Source: Channallabes apus (taxonomy: Eukaryota; Chordata; Actinopteri; Siluriformes; Clariidae). From it: a DNA stretch of 64,000 bases. This document shows, piece by piece, positions 31,776 to 44,831 of the stretch. Made by a program: the position numbers and the translations under genes. The DNA lies in NCBI GenBank assembly GCA_030522415.1, contig CM060107.1, forward strand, positions 22,542,071-22,606,070, in the 5' to 3' direction. Within the stretch, counting starts at the first letter, position 1. Every line of letters starts with the position of its first letter. The notes under the pieces are model-generated. The model ran no database searches, was not told the origin of the DNA, and was given only the letters and a program-made list of their open reading frames with translations.

Positions 31776-33278
31776 CAAACAAAGTGATACCTGTTTTTCT
31801 GCTCCACACTCCACAGACCCGTAGGTTGTATTTCAGCATTAGCTCATAAACTCAACAGCAGAAGGAGAATCGAGATTTAAAGATTTTCAAGTTTACATAC
31901 GTATGATGTTCAAAAAGTGACACAGAATCAAAAACCGACTTATGGATTGAGTCAGTTGAATCGATCAACAAAAGATTGATTCAATTACATAATTGATTAA
32001 ATTGCTCTACAACACAGTACAAAGCTTTAACAGCAAAGCTGTGGTTTAATTTTAGAGGAAATTTAGTTATTTTCAACCTTTTAATACTTGAAAGTTTATG
32101 TAATTATATAAAAAAGTTTTTTTGCATAAAAAGTTTTTTGCACATTTTTTTAATTTAAATTGCATAATCGATTAAATGAGTAAGTAAATTATGTGCCTTA
32201 TTGACTTTAACTTTAATTAGACAGACCAATTTTTAGCCACCATGTTGAGAGATATCGATAACCTATTTAGTGAATATGAGAAAAGTCAGTGAGTCTGGTC
32301 TGAGTCTGATGAAATGCTTCTTAGATGTGAGAATATGGAAAGCCGCTACATAATGTCGGCCTGTGTTTGGCACCCACACCTAAACGATGTTTATGCAGTA
32401 CAGATGCTCTAGCTAGAAGCGCACTGTGTGAATCCCAGACATATATACACACACTGCAGCTTTAGGAAGAGAAAGATTTAGCAACCAACCATATAAACAT
32501 GTGCAGATGGTTATGGTAAAGAGATTTCAAAGTGGATATGAAGTTGTGCACTTGACTCGCAGATGACCGGGACGGTCGAGCTGGTCTCTAAGCGTCTGTG
32601 AGACAGTCCATATACCGAAACGAATCCTTATTCTTAAGATCAGTGTGGTTATAATAACACTGTGCAGACAAAGTCATGGTCAAACTTTGAGATTTAGGTC
32701 AAACCTTTAAAAACAGCTTTGTCAGCACTGGAGCAATCAGTTTCTCATGCTCACATGAGTCACTGCCAAACAGCACAACTAAAATAAAGTCTGCAATGAA
32801 CATGCCATCATGCTAGACCCAAACCACCAAATCCCCCTTCAGAGCAGATGACCAAAACAAAGACTGGTCTTCATTACACTTAAGATACAGGCCAGAAGAC
32901 AGATTGTGCATGCTCTCATTGTCTTGCCAGAAACTTAAACAGTCACAGGCACACCATGGCAATAACTCTGTCTTGTCAGTAAACAGAAAAAATGATTCAC
33001 GTTGTTGAATCTTTTGGTTTGTTTGATTTTATGTTGACTTATCACGAAAATCACAAACAGTGTTACCCTAGTCGTAATATGCGCCCAATTAAGTTCTACA
33101 TTGACTATAAAGTTCATCTTCTCATTAAAGCCCTAGATGCTGTTAGCTCTGGAATATGATTCTGTGCTCCTGAAGCGCTTTAGTTCAGCCGTACTTTATA
33201 TTGTCCATAAACTTTAGCTAGCTCACTAGGAGACTTTTAAATCCAGATTACGACCTTGTGTACTGGTTCAGCTTGAGC
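31776..33278. other. AT-rich DNA, nothing recognised
   Basis: 31880-32190 is AT-rich with TTGATTCAATTAC-like phrases as in hAT termini. The rest has no open frame with a domain, no inverted ends and no SINE. Confidence 0.45.
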
Positions 33279-33280
33279 TA

Positions 33281-34345
33281 CACTGATTAGCCATAGTATG
33301 GCTGTAAATAGTAAGCCAGATGACGTAAATAACATTTATTATATCTCTGATGGCACCTCTCTAGGCGTGGGATATATTATGCATCAGTTTAACATTCAGT
33401 TCTCAAAGTTGATGTATTTGTGGCAGATCTGAGTGACTTTAACCAGGAACAACTTGTGATGGTTAGAAGACTCGGTCAAAGCGTCTCCCACATAGCAGGT
33501 CCTGTGGGAAGTTCCTGGTATGAAGTGGGTGGTACCTTCTAAAAGCAGTCCAAGGAATGGCAACCATTGAACCGTCAATTTGGTTATGAGCATCCAAGGA
33601 TCATTGATATGTGTCGGGAGCGAAGGCTGACCTATCCAGTCTGATCCCACAGAAGAACTACTGTAGCACAACTTGCTAAAAAAGTAATGCCGGCTATGGG
33701 AGAAAGGTGTCCACTAAATCCACAGTGCATTACAGCTTGCTGCGTAGCTGCAGACCAGGTAGATTGCCCATGGTGACCGTTGTCAATAGCATCAATGCTG
33801 GACCATGGAGCAATGGAAGCAGGTGGCCTGGTCTGATAAATCATCTGGTGTATGACTTGGTTTTCTTTGGAACTGATGGCACCAGGAGAGAAGAGAGCAA
33901 CATGCCGGAGGCAGTGTGATTCTCTGCACAATGTTCTGCTGGGAAACCATCGGTCCTGCCATTTATGTAGCTGTTACTTTGACATGCACCACCTACTGTA
34001 CCTAAACAGTGTTGCTGACTAAGTTCCATCATGGCAACAGCATTCCATAATGACTAGTAGACCTCATTCAGCAGGATAATGCATCCAGACACAATGTAAA
34101 AATTGTTTAGGAATGGTTTGAGAACCATGACTAAAAGAGTTCAAGGGGTTGCCTCCAAATTCTCCAGATCTCAATCTGATTGAGCAGTTATGGGATGTGC
34201 TGGAAAAAAAAGACTGAACCATGGAGGGCCCTTACAGAGGACGTACAGGACTTAAAGATCCGGTGATAATGTTTTGCTGTCACATTGTGAAGTTCATGCC
34301 TCAATGGGTTAGGGGTGTTTTGGTTTTATTTCCTTAGTTCTAATG
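33281..34345 (+). mobile_element. Tc1-type transposon, decayed
   Basis: The left end is TA|CACTGATTAGCCATAGTATG. Then transposase gene phrases in + order: GATCTGAGTGACTTTAACC, ATGGTTAGAAGACTCGGTCA (start), GGAGCAATGGAAGCAGGTGG, CTGGTCTGATAAATCATCTG (near the first Asp), TCAGCAGGATAATGCATCCA (second Asp), CTCCAGATCTCAATCTGATT (Glu area). Multiple stops and shifts. Same family as 8868-11300. Confidence 0.8.
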
Positions 34346-34878
34346 TTTGAACGTTATACGATACCAGAGTGAAGATTTTAAAAATGACTAGAGTGAAAGT
34401 GATAGATGATGTAAAGTAATAAATGAACTTCTGAGTTACAGTTTGGCCTTGTGCTTCTTGCAGCTTCAGTTTGCAGGATTATTTGCTTATAATTGTATGC
34501 AAAAGTTTCTACACACCTGACCATATTACATTTTTTTCCCTTTTTCCCTTTTGTTTGTTTTTAAAAGTGCAGTACTGCAATAAACTATTTTCAAAACGTA
34601 AGATTTTCTGCAAATGTTAATGCAAAACTCCAATAAGCGCTCTCTGCTGAAAACTCTGCTGACACCGAACAACCAAGCAGCTGTCTAAGGACAAGCTAAA
34701 TGAAGCTAATTGATATTTCTATAAAGCAAAGGAAGTTAACAAAAAGGTTACAATTTCCAATATCTGAAATAAGCGTTAAGGAGAACTGTGGAAATCAAGA
34801 CAAGATCGGTGAGACGAAAAAAAAATGTTCAGATAGAAAAGAATAAATATTATTTTCAGTAAGTATGCAAAACATCTG

Positions 34879-35005
34879 ATTGGCACGCTGTCCAGGGTGT
34901 ACCCTGCCTCGTGCCCTGAGTCTCCTGGGATAGGCTCCAGGTCCCCGCGACCCTAAATACAGGATAAAGCGGTATAGAAGATAAATGAATAAATGAATGA
35001 ATGCA
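34879..35005 (+). mobile_element. SINE 3' tail inside the Tc1
   Basis: GATTGGCACGCTGTCCAGGG, GTCTCCTGGGATAGGCTCCA and AATGAATGAATG. The Tc1 phrase GCAAAACATCT appears on both sides of it (34868-34878 and 35003-35013), looking like an 11-base target duplication. Confidence 0.8.
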
Positions 35006-35137
35006 AAACATCTAGATAAGCCTGAAGCAATTTGGAAACAAGTGCTATGGACTGACAAAGTAAAAAAAAAAAAAAATCACATTCACTAAAGGTATGTTTG
35101 GAGGAAAAAATAGATCAGTATTTCACGAATATTTCCA

Positions 35138-35667
35138 ACTAGTGCTGCACAATTAATCACATAGAGATCAAAATTGCAATATGAACCCATGCAGTTATCT
35201 AATCACAGAAAGGTGTAATGTATTATAAGTGAATCAGGTGGAGTTTTGCCTGAAATATACTTAACATGATCAGAGAGCTTCAATCAAAAGTCTCATTCAT
35301 CAGTGCATTGTTTGTTATATAAACTAGTTGCATGTGTTTGTGGTTTGGTGACTAGGAAAGGCAATTTTCCCTCCGAATATTAATATAAAGTACTTGCAGG
35401 CATCGTCCCGAATGAGGAAATATCAAAGAGACATGAAAATCGAAGATGCTGTAACGTATTACTTAGTGAAGTTCATGTTATGAAAGAAAGATTTCAGAAA
35501 CTAATAAGCACATGATATTGGAAATATACTGTAAGTCACCTATTTCTAATGTCAGTATTTGCTTAGAAAATAACTTTGAATGCTAAATAGTACATTTAAT
35601 AAACATGTAAGATGTTTCCAAATAATCGCAATGTGAATTTTTTTTATCATATCCTGCAGCTCTACTG
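35138..35667. mobile_element. small hAT element with 8-bp target duplication
   Basis: Inverted ends ACTAGTGCTGCAC (left) and, as complement, CAGTAGAGCTGCAG (right), flanked by TATTTCCA at 35130-35137 and 35668-35675. Inside, a + strand scrap reads SRMRKYQRDMKIEDAVTYYL, resembling the start of a hAT transposase domain. 530 bp, non-autonomous. Confidence 0.75.
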
Positions 35668-36109
35668 TATTTCCAGCTCTATTAAACAGGCAAGTAGACT
35701 GAAAGATGACTGGCTTCTACAACAGGACAGTGATCCAGAACTGTGAGAAAGGCAAGCTGAAGCTTTTGGATTTGTTCTCAGAGTCCCCTAACATCACTAG
35801 AAATCTGTGTGGAGATCTTAATCATGCTGTGCGTGCAAGACGGCCCACAAAACAAAACGTCTGCAAAGAATAGATTGCCTTTGCAATCTTAAAGGGTGTC
35901 GAAACTTTTACACATGCCACATTTAGTTTTTAATTGAATTGCCTTACATATTGGATAAGTTAGTCAAATATGAATGTATTGTGTATCAACATTTGCATAA
36001 AATTATATTTTCAATAGTTTATTATACAGTTGGATCATGTTTCATTCTTTTCATTTCAAAAATAAACAAAGTGTGCAATTTGGCCTGACATACTCATGTG
36101 ATCGCTGTA

Positions 36110-36880
36110 GAAAACAATCAGGTTATCTATAAACACCTCTTGGACTGCTTTCACATTTGGCCCAAAAAACTTGACTCCACAGCCAGGACCGATTTTGGGC
36201 TCCTTTAGTGGCTTGTAATCGCAACTTCATGCTGATATACAAAAAAGTGGTTTGATTATACAGATCTATACTAGTTTTGAGCGGGCATATTTGCAAAGTT
36301 TAGGTTTATCCGTATGCTGTTTGCTTTTTATTATTTTCATTCTGTACAAACAGTAAAGCAGCGCAGCCCTTCATAGATGTGTTGCATTAACATGCAAGAA
36401 AAACAGCAAATGACGAACTGTAATTGTATAAGAAAGGTAAAGTTTTTTTTGTTGTTTTAAATCCAGAGCTCTGTTAAGCTGATTTGTGACAATTGTAAAA
36501 AGCGCAATATAAATACATTGAATGGAATGAATTCTTTTGGGTCATGCAGGTCAACAGGAGACATGCATTTGTTCAGTGCAAGCACTAACACCACAAAAGT
36601 AATCTAATTACATTAGTCTAGTCTTAAGAGGTTTGTTTTTTTTATGCCAATATTAATATGCTATGAAGAGCAGATAGTTTACACGCCACAGTGGTTTCAG
36701 TTGAATTGAGCCCCAGAACACTGCTTGCATGGAGACCGAAGATCCGTTCTCTGGACTGCACCCAGGCTTGGAAACAGCTTGTACAATTCAAACGCACTGA
36801 AAATAGCCCTGAGTCTGGAAAAAGACAACTGGGAACAACCTAATTCTCCTTAAGCACTGAGTGAACGGCCCTAGCTTTCA
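36110..36880. mobile_element. candidate old DNA-transposon relic
   Basis: GACTGCTTTCACATTTGGCC and ACTCCACAGCCAGGACCG at the left, and TTCTCTGGACTGCACCCAGG at the right, are phrases I associate with non-autonomous fish elements. No inverted ends or target duplication could be defined. Confidence 0.3.
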
Positions 36881-37929
36881 GCATTGTATGCGTGTTTAAA
36901 TATGAGTTTTCACATGATACCATTCTTCTTCTTTCTGCATTTCAGTGCCACCTGTTTGTCATAGTCTAATGTTTCCCAAATGCACACACAGACATACAGA
37001 TACACAAAATTATGCACAGAGCCCTTGTAGTGCCAGACCCCATAACCTGACTTGTGTACTAACAAACTTTGTGGTTTGATTGTGTACATATTGCTTGTAT
37101 GAATAGATTAAGCCACTGTATGGTAATTGCTCAAAATGTCTACAGTGTGTAGGACTTCAATCAGGGGTAAAAGAACAGCTTCTGTGATCTGAATGAAGCT
37201 CGCTGTAATGAAGGAGCATGCGGAGTTTCCCAGATCCGATAACATCTCCCTCTTATTCAGGTTTTTTTTAATTCACTTCACTGTGTTGCTATGCAATATA
37301 TTTTGTCCGCTTTGTAAATTGTAGACAACTGGCTATGAGTTTGAGGTTTAGAGCAAGTTTATACACATGTATTGCATTTGTGAAAGAAACCATAGCCTTT
37401 GTTCAGACAGTGTGTCTTTGTGTATATGGAGATTATTAACAGTTTAGTTTTTAGTCAGCTCCCGGTGAATAAATCAAACCATGACATACACTCTTACTGA
37501 TATCACGATAAGCCTTGTTTCTTATATCCTTCACCATCTTCTGTTACTCTTTTTATCTCTTGTTTTCTCTTTCCGCCAGATGTAATCTTTGAATCTTCTT
37601 TCTAATTTCCCAGTCAGTAGTTTGTGTACTATAAAACGATACATCCTGAGAACATAGAATTATACAAGTTTTTCTGGCTCCAGGTAAGTGAACCAGCACT
37701 TCTGTCCAGCATCGGTGAATGTGAACTGTAGCTAAATATTTGTCTTCATTTATCAAACACAAAGAAATCATATTTTTCTGTCCTATTTTAGGCCAGGGCT
37801 TTCACTGTAGCAATGTTGTCTAATATTTTACATTTCTTCATATATTAGGTTGATGACTGTGGGGTAGATTATTGGATTCATTAACTAATAAATCATTATT
37901 TCTAATAAATGTCAAATATGACATGTTAG
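36881..37929. other. no gene recognised
   Basis: AT-rich, single-copy-looking, no open frame with a domain. Confidence 0.45.
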
Positions 37930-38135
37930 AACTCTGGCTTGTCTGCGTGGAGTTTGTGCTTGGTTGGTTTCCTCGGGGTGCTTCAGTTTTCTCCCACAGT
38001 CCAAAGACATGCAGATTAGGGTCATTTCCTATTTCCAAATTCCGTGCTTGAGCTCTGTGATGGATTGGCCACTTCAGGCTTCAGGACACCCATGCCTTGT
38101 ACAGAATAAGTGGTGTAGAGAATGAGTGAGAGCAC
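37930..38135 (+). mobile_element. SINE, decayed middle and tail
   Basis: GCTTGGTTGGTTTCCTCGGG, CTCCCACAGTCCAAAGACAT, GTGATGGATTGGCC and GTGGTGTAGAGAATGAGTGA follow the main SINE with losses. Confidence 0.7.
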
Positions 38136-38189
38136 CGTGCTAGTCACATACTGTACGTAGACTTGTGGTAACTTACAGCATTGTTGTTT

Positions 38190-38420
38190 TTTTTTTTGGC
38201 TGCTATCATCAGGGGTGACAAAAGCAGCCAAAAAAACTAACAATGCTGTTAGCACCGTTCCTGACACAGCCTTTCCATTCTATCCTGGCTTGGAAGCCTG
38301 TATTAAGGATGCTCTGCAAGCAGTTGCTGGGTTTGCGCATTGCCTGGGATTTGAACCCAGGCCAGGAAACTCAGCCTGTGATTGGTTGACTGTCAAATTA
38401 AACACGGTGAATGGACAGCC
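38190..38420 (-). mobile_element. decayed V-SINE/AFC-like SINE
   Basis: Same layout as 8210-8429: GGCTGCTATCATCAGGGGTG, CCATTCTATCCTGGCTTGG, and the complement of a tRNA B-box in TGGGATTTGAACCCAGGCC. More diverged than the first copy. Confidence 0.55.
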
Positions 38421-38639
38421 AACAACAACAGTTTCTTTCGAGACAGAAATAAATGCTAAAACTTCACATTCATTTTTAGCATTTCATTTGCCCAAACGCA
38501 AATCTTAACTACTAATTACTTTGGGAAAATGTTCAAGCATAATGTTAGTTAGACAAGGTTTTAAGTGGTGATGCTGTTGCTGATCTTGTGCTCTGACACC
38601 AATTTCCTTAATTATTTTATTGTTCTATAATGTGTGGAA

Positions 38640-39010
38640 ATGATTCTTCATGCAGAGCCACAAATTGAGTCCTAGACCATTCCATCACTTAAGAGGAATC
38701 ATTTGACAGGATAACATCCACTCATTTAGTACATTCAGGACATCAGCTGACTTCAGTTTATTACCACATAATGTTGATGAGTCTAGACCTGACCAACTGA
38801 GGCAAATCCTTAGTTGGTCAGGAGGGTCAGTGAGCATAACACTGCCTCCAGGATGTATCCGTTCATGGGCTTTTCTTCTTACACAGATGCGCCCATCGTC
38901 AGACCACATGACCTTCGGCTTTATCACTGAGAAGAGCTTTGAGAGATTTTAATCTTCAGTGAAGCATCTCTCTTTCTTTGTTCCTGATTGTGCTACTAGC
39001 TCAGGCTAAG
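38640..39010 (-). pseudogene. Tc1 transposase fragment, decayed
   Basis: The minus-strand peptide KVMWSDDGRICVRRKAHERI then HPGGSVML is the region from the first catalytic Asp to the glycine-rich VMVWG-type motif of Tc1 transposases. The rest is unreadable. No ends found. Confidence 0.6.
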
Positions 39011-39818
39011 TTGTACATTTTTCAATCCCTTTCCTCAGGCAGTTGGGTCTGGGTTTGCCTCAGGTATGTGTGCATATTTTCAATAGGTTTGTTGTGGTAG
39101 CTGGCCATGGTGCTGATATTCCTTTAATGGGATTCTAATGTTCCAGTTTTACCCCCATGTTCTATTTAATCAATTATAGGAAAGTATGTTTAAATTTTCT
39201 TCGCCCTATATTAATAGGAATAATATGTAATGAGAGATTAAAATATATATATATATTTTTTTTAATATTGTGTATTTAGCTTAAAAGTAAATTTGCTTTT
39301 GGTTTTGTTTGGTATTGTCATAAGTTACAATGATTGTTTAATCAAAGTCTTTTAAATGCCACTTTCTCACATGCCCCACTTTGCTTTAGATAATGCCCTA
39401 ATGTCTGAGATCTCGATTTTTTCCCTGAATGTTGAAGTAAATGAAATAATATTCATAAAATATGTTTCATCCACCATATTTTGAAAATGATCGCTGGAGT
39501 GCCTTAAAGTAAATAGCTCCTCACTAGTGCTTTGATGTGTTATCAGATAGTACATTAGTACACATACACTTATGGTTGAAAGGGTGGTGCTTTCCTTTTT
39601 TGCTGCATTTTATTTTAAATAGTCCTTTACGGTTGTTTTGAAGCGCTCATTGGGCATTTCCTGGACTTTTCCCTAAAGCCTTGTTACTGAGTGAGGTCCA
39701 GCTTCAGGGTGTGGAGACCAGCTGTTATGCCTGGAATGAAAGCTTCTTCCTCCGGCAAATTAATGAGGCACTCAATTCGTTGATGTGTTTAGGTGATTGA
39801 TGTGTGTTTGCTTGGCAG

Positions 39819-39881
39819 GGACTGTGGCTGACTGCAGAAGTGGAGGGTAACCACAGACAACATCTCTGCTCTATCTTGCAG
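39819..39881 (+). other. candidate 63-nt internal exon
   Basis: TTTGCTTGGCAG at 39807-39818 is a fair acceptor and CAG|GTATGT at 39879-39887 a good donor. One frame is open across all 21 codons (GLWLTAEVEGNHRQHL then CSILQ), and 63 is a multiple of three. It lacks an ATG, so it would be internal coding or untranslated sequence. Short chance exons of this kind are common; there is no second exon nearby to support it. Confidence 0.25.
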
Positions 39882-42800
39882 GTATGTACTGTATACAGTC
39901 TTTATGCATGGGAAATATAGTTTGCAAACAGATGAGAGAAATAATGTTTTGACAACTTTTTTTTTCAATGCAGTTTTTTGCATTGTTCTAATGTAATTGT
40001 CCAGACGATTATTGGTATGCAGATGACTCCTATCAGTAATAAATCTCTCTTCAATGTGTTTGAGAATAAGAGTTACAGATCTGGTAATGGATTTGTGTTC
40101 AGATCTCAGAGATAACTACTGACTTGTAGGATTTGTTTCCCTAGCCTTGGACTTCAAAAGATATTTTTGTAATGAAATATGCATACACGAACATGAAACT
40201 ATGAACAAAAAACGTGACATTTTAAATAATTGAATGAATGTGATTAATGCAACTACAAAATGCAATTAGTGAAAAAAGCATGCAGGCCAGTGCATGGGCA
40301 ATTATTAGAAGTCAAAACATGAGAATTGAAGTGATACTTTAGAAACTAAAAGAGTGTGCTTGTGAGTGTTTACAAGGAGCATGTAGTTCCTGAGCCCTAA
40401 GACACTACAGTGTCCACCAAAAAAAAGATATTTATGCTTCCTGTCATCAAGTCCGAACACCACTTGCAATTAGCACGCTGCATAAGCACCACTGCAGAGC
40501 AGTCTCAACAAACCCATGGCTAAGCTTAAATAGGTACAAAAACATTTTAAATAGTGATTTGTTTACATCAGTGTCAACACCAGACTGGTCTAAAACACAT
40601 GTTGGCCCTGCTATAAACAATTATTTTCTGGAAGGTCTTAGATACACTTCTTTTTTTCAATGCATGCTGTATTAAACATGAAATCTGAGGTCGTTTTGAT
40701 GGACTTGTATAATGCGAGTGCTTTTCGTTGGTTCTTTAAGATCATAACACAAGAGTGGGTTTATAAATGCAATGATGGAGGTGCATTCTGTTTCTATATA
40801 ACAAACAAATCAGGAGTAAATAAAAATTAACACAGTGTGAAATCAGTATTTTTTATTGCACAGTTTTGGATTTTATTTAAATGCAGGAATATAGTGGCAC
40901 TATTTCTTCCTATCAACCTTTATAATTGGGTGTTTTTGCAATTATACCTGTTCACTCTAGCTTCCTGCTTATTGCACATGTTCCTTAACGGCGACTTGAC
41001 TGCTTGTCACAGGCCCATCTCATCAGCAGCTGCTCTATGGTTTACTTGTATTTGTATACACCTCTGGCTGGGCTGCTATGCTTTCTGCTTTCTTTTCCTG
41101 AGGATAGGGTTGGAGTTGGCTCACAGAGGATGCATGCTGGTCTCAGGCCCAGGATGAAGAGAGTGCAAGTGATTTCATCCATGTGTCGTGACTTCATTGT
41201 GATGATAGGCCACCAACAGAGCTATCTATCAGAGTTCAGGCTGAGCAGAGCAGGATTTCTGGACAAACTGCAGCGATAAATGCATGACAAAAGCGACAGA
41301 AGTGCCAGTGGGAAAGGAAAGACATCTGGGCAGACTTTTGCAGAGTAATTTCTCTCCTGGTAGGGGAGCTCAACCATTGACTGGTGGAAGTGATTTGTCA
41401 CAAGTTCTCCTGCTTTGCGTGAGAAACTTTCCTTGTTTCTGGACTACGGCACACCCACTCAATCTAGCTCATGTTTATTCCCTCAGCTCACTGCAGCTAG
41501 TCTAGAGCCAATAGTTTAAGCCTATACCCAAGTTGGATCTGTTCTTGTCTACCGGAAATCGCCAGCAAGTGACGTATGGTGTTGTTGTCTGAAATGAACA
41601 CGAAGCTCAAATACACAACTATCACACTATTTAAAAATACCGAATTATGGGTATTGAAAACAAGTTAATTTCTACCATATACAGTTAACATGTTCATGAT
41701 TAAGAGCCGCACTGGCTGTTGCAGCTGAGAGCTGAGGTAATTCCGTTCACATCACAAGAGCAGAGAAGCCAAAACCATCCAAGGAGAAGTCTATACTCGA
41801 GCAGATTGTGCACAGCTTCTACTGCGGTAAATGCTCCTTTGTATCCTCCTAAATGCATCATTACCTAAAACATACAGCGATTAATGAGGCACGTTACTGT
41901 ATCCAGAAGCAGGAAACTTTCCCACAGCATGCACACATGCACACAAACAGAAATACATACACCAGAATTAAATACAGGATTATCTGGAACGTTATTGGCT
42001 ACGTAATTCCTTAGATCATACAGTCTGTTTGTTTTTATGTGTTACTCATTATAAGTACATTTCTGTGATACATTTCTGCCTGAATGTATTATTGTTTAAG
42101 AACAGGAACTGAACAAAGCCTTGTGTGACATCCAAAACTAGAGGCAATGGAAAATGTCTGAAGTGCAAGCAAGCATCACCAAGAAGGAGACCGTCTGTCA
42201 CCATTTTGGCCCTGGTGAACGTTGTGAACTTTATGAATGGCGTTGAGCGGCAGCTGAACCTAGCATGAACCCGATTCAGCCTTTTGTCTTTTTCTTTGGC
42301 TACGGCAGGTTTTTCTCAGATGCTCAGTTTGTTTGGTCGCTTTCAGCCCCACCTGCTTATCTTGGGTGGAGCAGTGCATTCCTGGACAGGTCTGCTTTCT
42401 GGCTGCTGAAGCCATGTGGCAGTGTGCCAGCGTTCCAGTCTTAGATATACACACAAACACCAGGTACATAGGATTTCACTGTGTACGTTTATTCCCAGCG
42501 TGAGTTAGTTTGGCTGTGCATTTTTTCGGACCACTGAAGTGTGTCTTAGCCTTTGTTGTTATTATTTGAGGCAGTAGCTGTCAAAGGCTTTATAGACTTG
42601 TTTATTCTTAGTTTTAGTTTTTGTCCATTCATGAATAGACTTGAACATCTGCAAGCCGTTTCACAATGGTTATGTTTCCTTGTTTTGCATTTGTGCTCTC
42701 TTTAGATTTGTGCTATTATTTTTTAATAGCATGAACGTCTCTGGGTTGTGGACTTTTATGCCTTCAAATGCCTGTTTATTGTGCAGATGGGTGACTTAAA

Positions 42801-43356
42801 GCAGCCTTTGACAGTTTTATTAGTGTCTTGCGGGGTTCGTGGCTCAGGGTTCGGATGACCGAATGTTCCCATAGAAATCGAAACAGGTGACACTTTAAAA
42901 GCTTGGCAGGTCACTACGAGGAAAATCTAATTACATTTATTTGAAGTCAGAATAGAGAATTCATTTAGGATACTGATGATAAGGCTATGCAAAGGTATAG
43001 CTCTATTACGAACATTAATACAGCTCGGAAGGATGGCTCTGTGCGTGTGTGTGCGTGTTCATGCGTGTGTGTGTGCGTGTGTGTGTGCACTAAGTGGGTA
43101 GACCACCCAGGGTTCATAAGAATAACATTTGCACTTCCTCTCTGTGATCCCAGAGAGGTCAGATCACATCAATCCACATAAAAAAATAATTGTACATGCT
43201 GTTTGGAATGACCAAATCAGGTTGTTCTTCCCAAATCTAAATACACTGATCCCGCAGTAATCCTACAGTATAACTATTGTTCATTTTCATCTAAATACTC
43301 TACATACACTAAAAGTTAAGCTCTAACTGAATTTTAATCAGTTGGTACCTAAAATA
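39882..43356. other. mostly single-copy-looking DNA
   Basis: No transposon recognised. Overlapping short frames at 40837-41505 have no known domain, and the strand and phase change between them. A GT-rich microsatellite lies at 43040-43088. Confidence 0.45.
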
Positions 43357-43823
43357 CAAGGGGTGTTCAAGTCAAACCGGGACTTTTGTTTGTGCAGAAT
43401 AATAGAACGCAAGAGCAAAAACTGTCTTTAATTTTCTATATAATCCCCTGCTACATTAATGCACCACAGTGTTTTGATACCATTAAGGTAGAAATTTTTC
43501 TTAGTATGTCGGAAACATGTTCGGACTGCTTGGACATGCAAACTTCATGCACACAGACCCGGTGTGGGAATCTAAACCTTGACACTGGACCTCTAACTAC
43601 TATGCCAATGTACCATCTCTTCCACAACTTCAATGATTGGGCGTTCCACACAAGTACGCCTGCAGTAGACTCCGATCCACCCTGGCCGGGCTCATCATTC
43701 ACGGATGTACGGGCTTCTTTAAAATGTTTGAACCATGCACATTCAAATGTTTTACTGTATATACTGTAAGAATCTTGTCACTACATCGTGCTTTAAGTCC
43801 CAGTTTCACTTGAACACCCCTTG
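43357..43823. mobile_element. mariner-type MITE, 467 bp
   Basis: TA|CAAGGGGTGTTCAAGTCAAA on the left and CACTTGAACACCCCTTG|TA on the right; the next inner bases CCGGGACTT and AAGTCCCAG also pair. TA target duplication and about 30-bp inverted ends fit the mariner group. Short frames across the middle (43386-43769) have no clear transposase motif. Confidence 0.8.
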
Positions 43824-43901
43824 TACATCAATATGCACTGTGGTGGTAAAAGATCCTATATTGCTTTAGTATAACTTATTGAAGCGTAGCTTGTTTTTGT
43901 A

Positions 43902-44240
43902 GGCGGCACGGTGGTTAGGACAGTCACCTTGCAACTTCAGGGTCTGGGTTCGATTCCCCGGCCAGGCTCAATTCCCGTCTCCGTGTGCATGTAGTTTACA
44001 TGTTCTCCTCGTGCTTGGTGGGGTTCCTCCGGGTACTCCGGTTTCCTCCAACAGTCCATAGATATGCAGATTAGGCTAATTGGCGTTCCCAAAATTGTCC
44101 ACAGTGTGTGAGTATGTGTGCCCTGCGATGGGTTGGCACCCCTTCCAGGATGTACCCCGCCTCGTGTCCCAAGTCCCCTGGGATAGGCTTCAGGCCCCCC
44201 GCAACAGGATTAAGCAGTATAGACGATGAATGTGTGAGTT
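43902..44240 (+). mobile_element. tRNA-headed SINE, nearly full length
   Basis: Head GGCGGCACGGTGGTTAGG has lost about 12 bases of the A-box region compared with 63076. B-box GGGTTCGATTCCCC, body GTGCTTGGTGGGGTTCCTCC, tail CCCCTGGGATAGGCTTCAGG and GATGAATGTG are all present. Confidence 0.9.
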
Positions 44241-44759
44241 TATTCTTGTACATATTAACAATAACAAGTGATTCGTGAACAGTTTGTGTGAAAGCGATTA
44301 AAGCAGAGCATGTCAATACCAAAGTCCATGTATGAAGTATCTGTCCTCTGAAAATGTTGTGTGATTATAGCAAAAGTGGAAAGCAATTATAGTACAGAAA
44401 ATTTCCCCTGCTTTGGTGCAGGTCGTATAAGACAAAAGTTAAGGTATATTGTACCTTGAAAAAGACTGTATTAAATCTGTTAACACGTATGTAAGGGTGA
44501 TGTTTATGAGTGATTTATGACACCAAATTGTGGTTGTCTGTCCTTATGTGGTTATCTAGAGCTTTGTTTTACACTGTTAGTGCTTCTGGTGGGTAATTTA
44601 GCCCCTTTTCAGTCTAGACTGCACAAATTAGGGGTATGTGAATGTGTTGACTGACAGCCTCTAAAGCATGGGAAGGGAGCACGTCTGGATGTTTTTGTTT
44701 TTTGTTTGTTCTGCACCGACTGTTAATGTGTGGTGTCGCTGCTGGGGATGGAAATGGGA
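44241..44759. other. no gene recognised
   Basis: AT-rich; no repeat or open frame of note. Confidence 0.45.
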
Positions 44760-44773
44760 AAATAAATAAATAA

Positions 44774-44831
<58 letters not shown>
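44760..44831. repeat. AAAT and AT microsatellite
   Basis: Four AAAT units run into about 27 AT units. Confidence 0.95.

Larger units (their letters stand above)
34493..36075 (+). mobile_element. Tc1-type transposon, decayed and interrupted
   Basis: It starts near GTATGCAAAAGTTTCTACAC. Gene phrases: AACATCTAGATAAGCCTGAA, ACAAGTGCTATGGACTGACA (first Asp), GGTATGTTTGGAGGAAAAAA, then after the interruption GACTGGCTTCTACAACAGGA, CAGAGTCCCCTAACATCACT and GCAAGACGGCCCACAAAACA. A SINE tail (34879-35005) and a 530-bp hAT (35138-35667) sit inside. No open frame. Confidence 0.75.

Noticed and set aside
40837..41505. Three consecutive plus-strand frames
   Set aside because: They lie in different frames, have no recognisable domain, and no splice signals join them.
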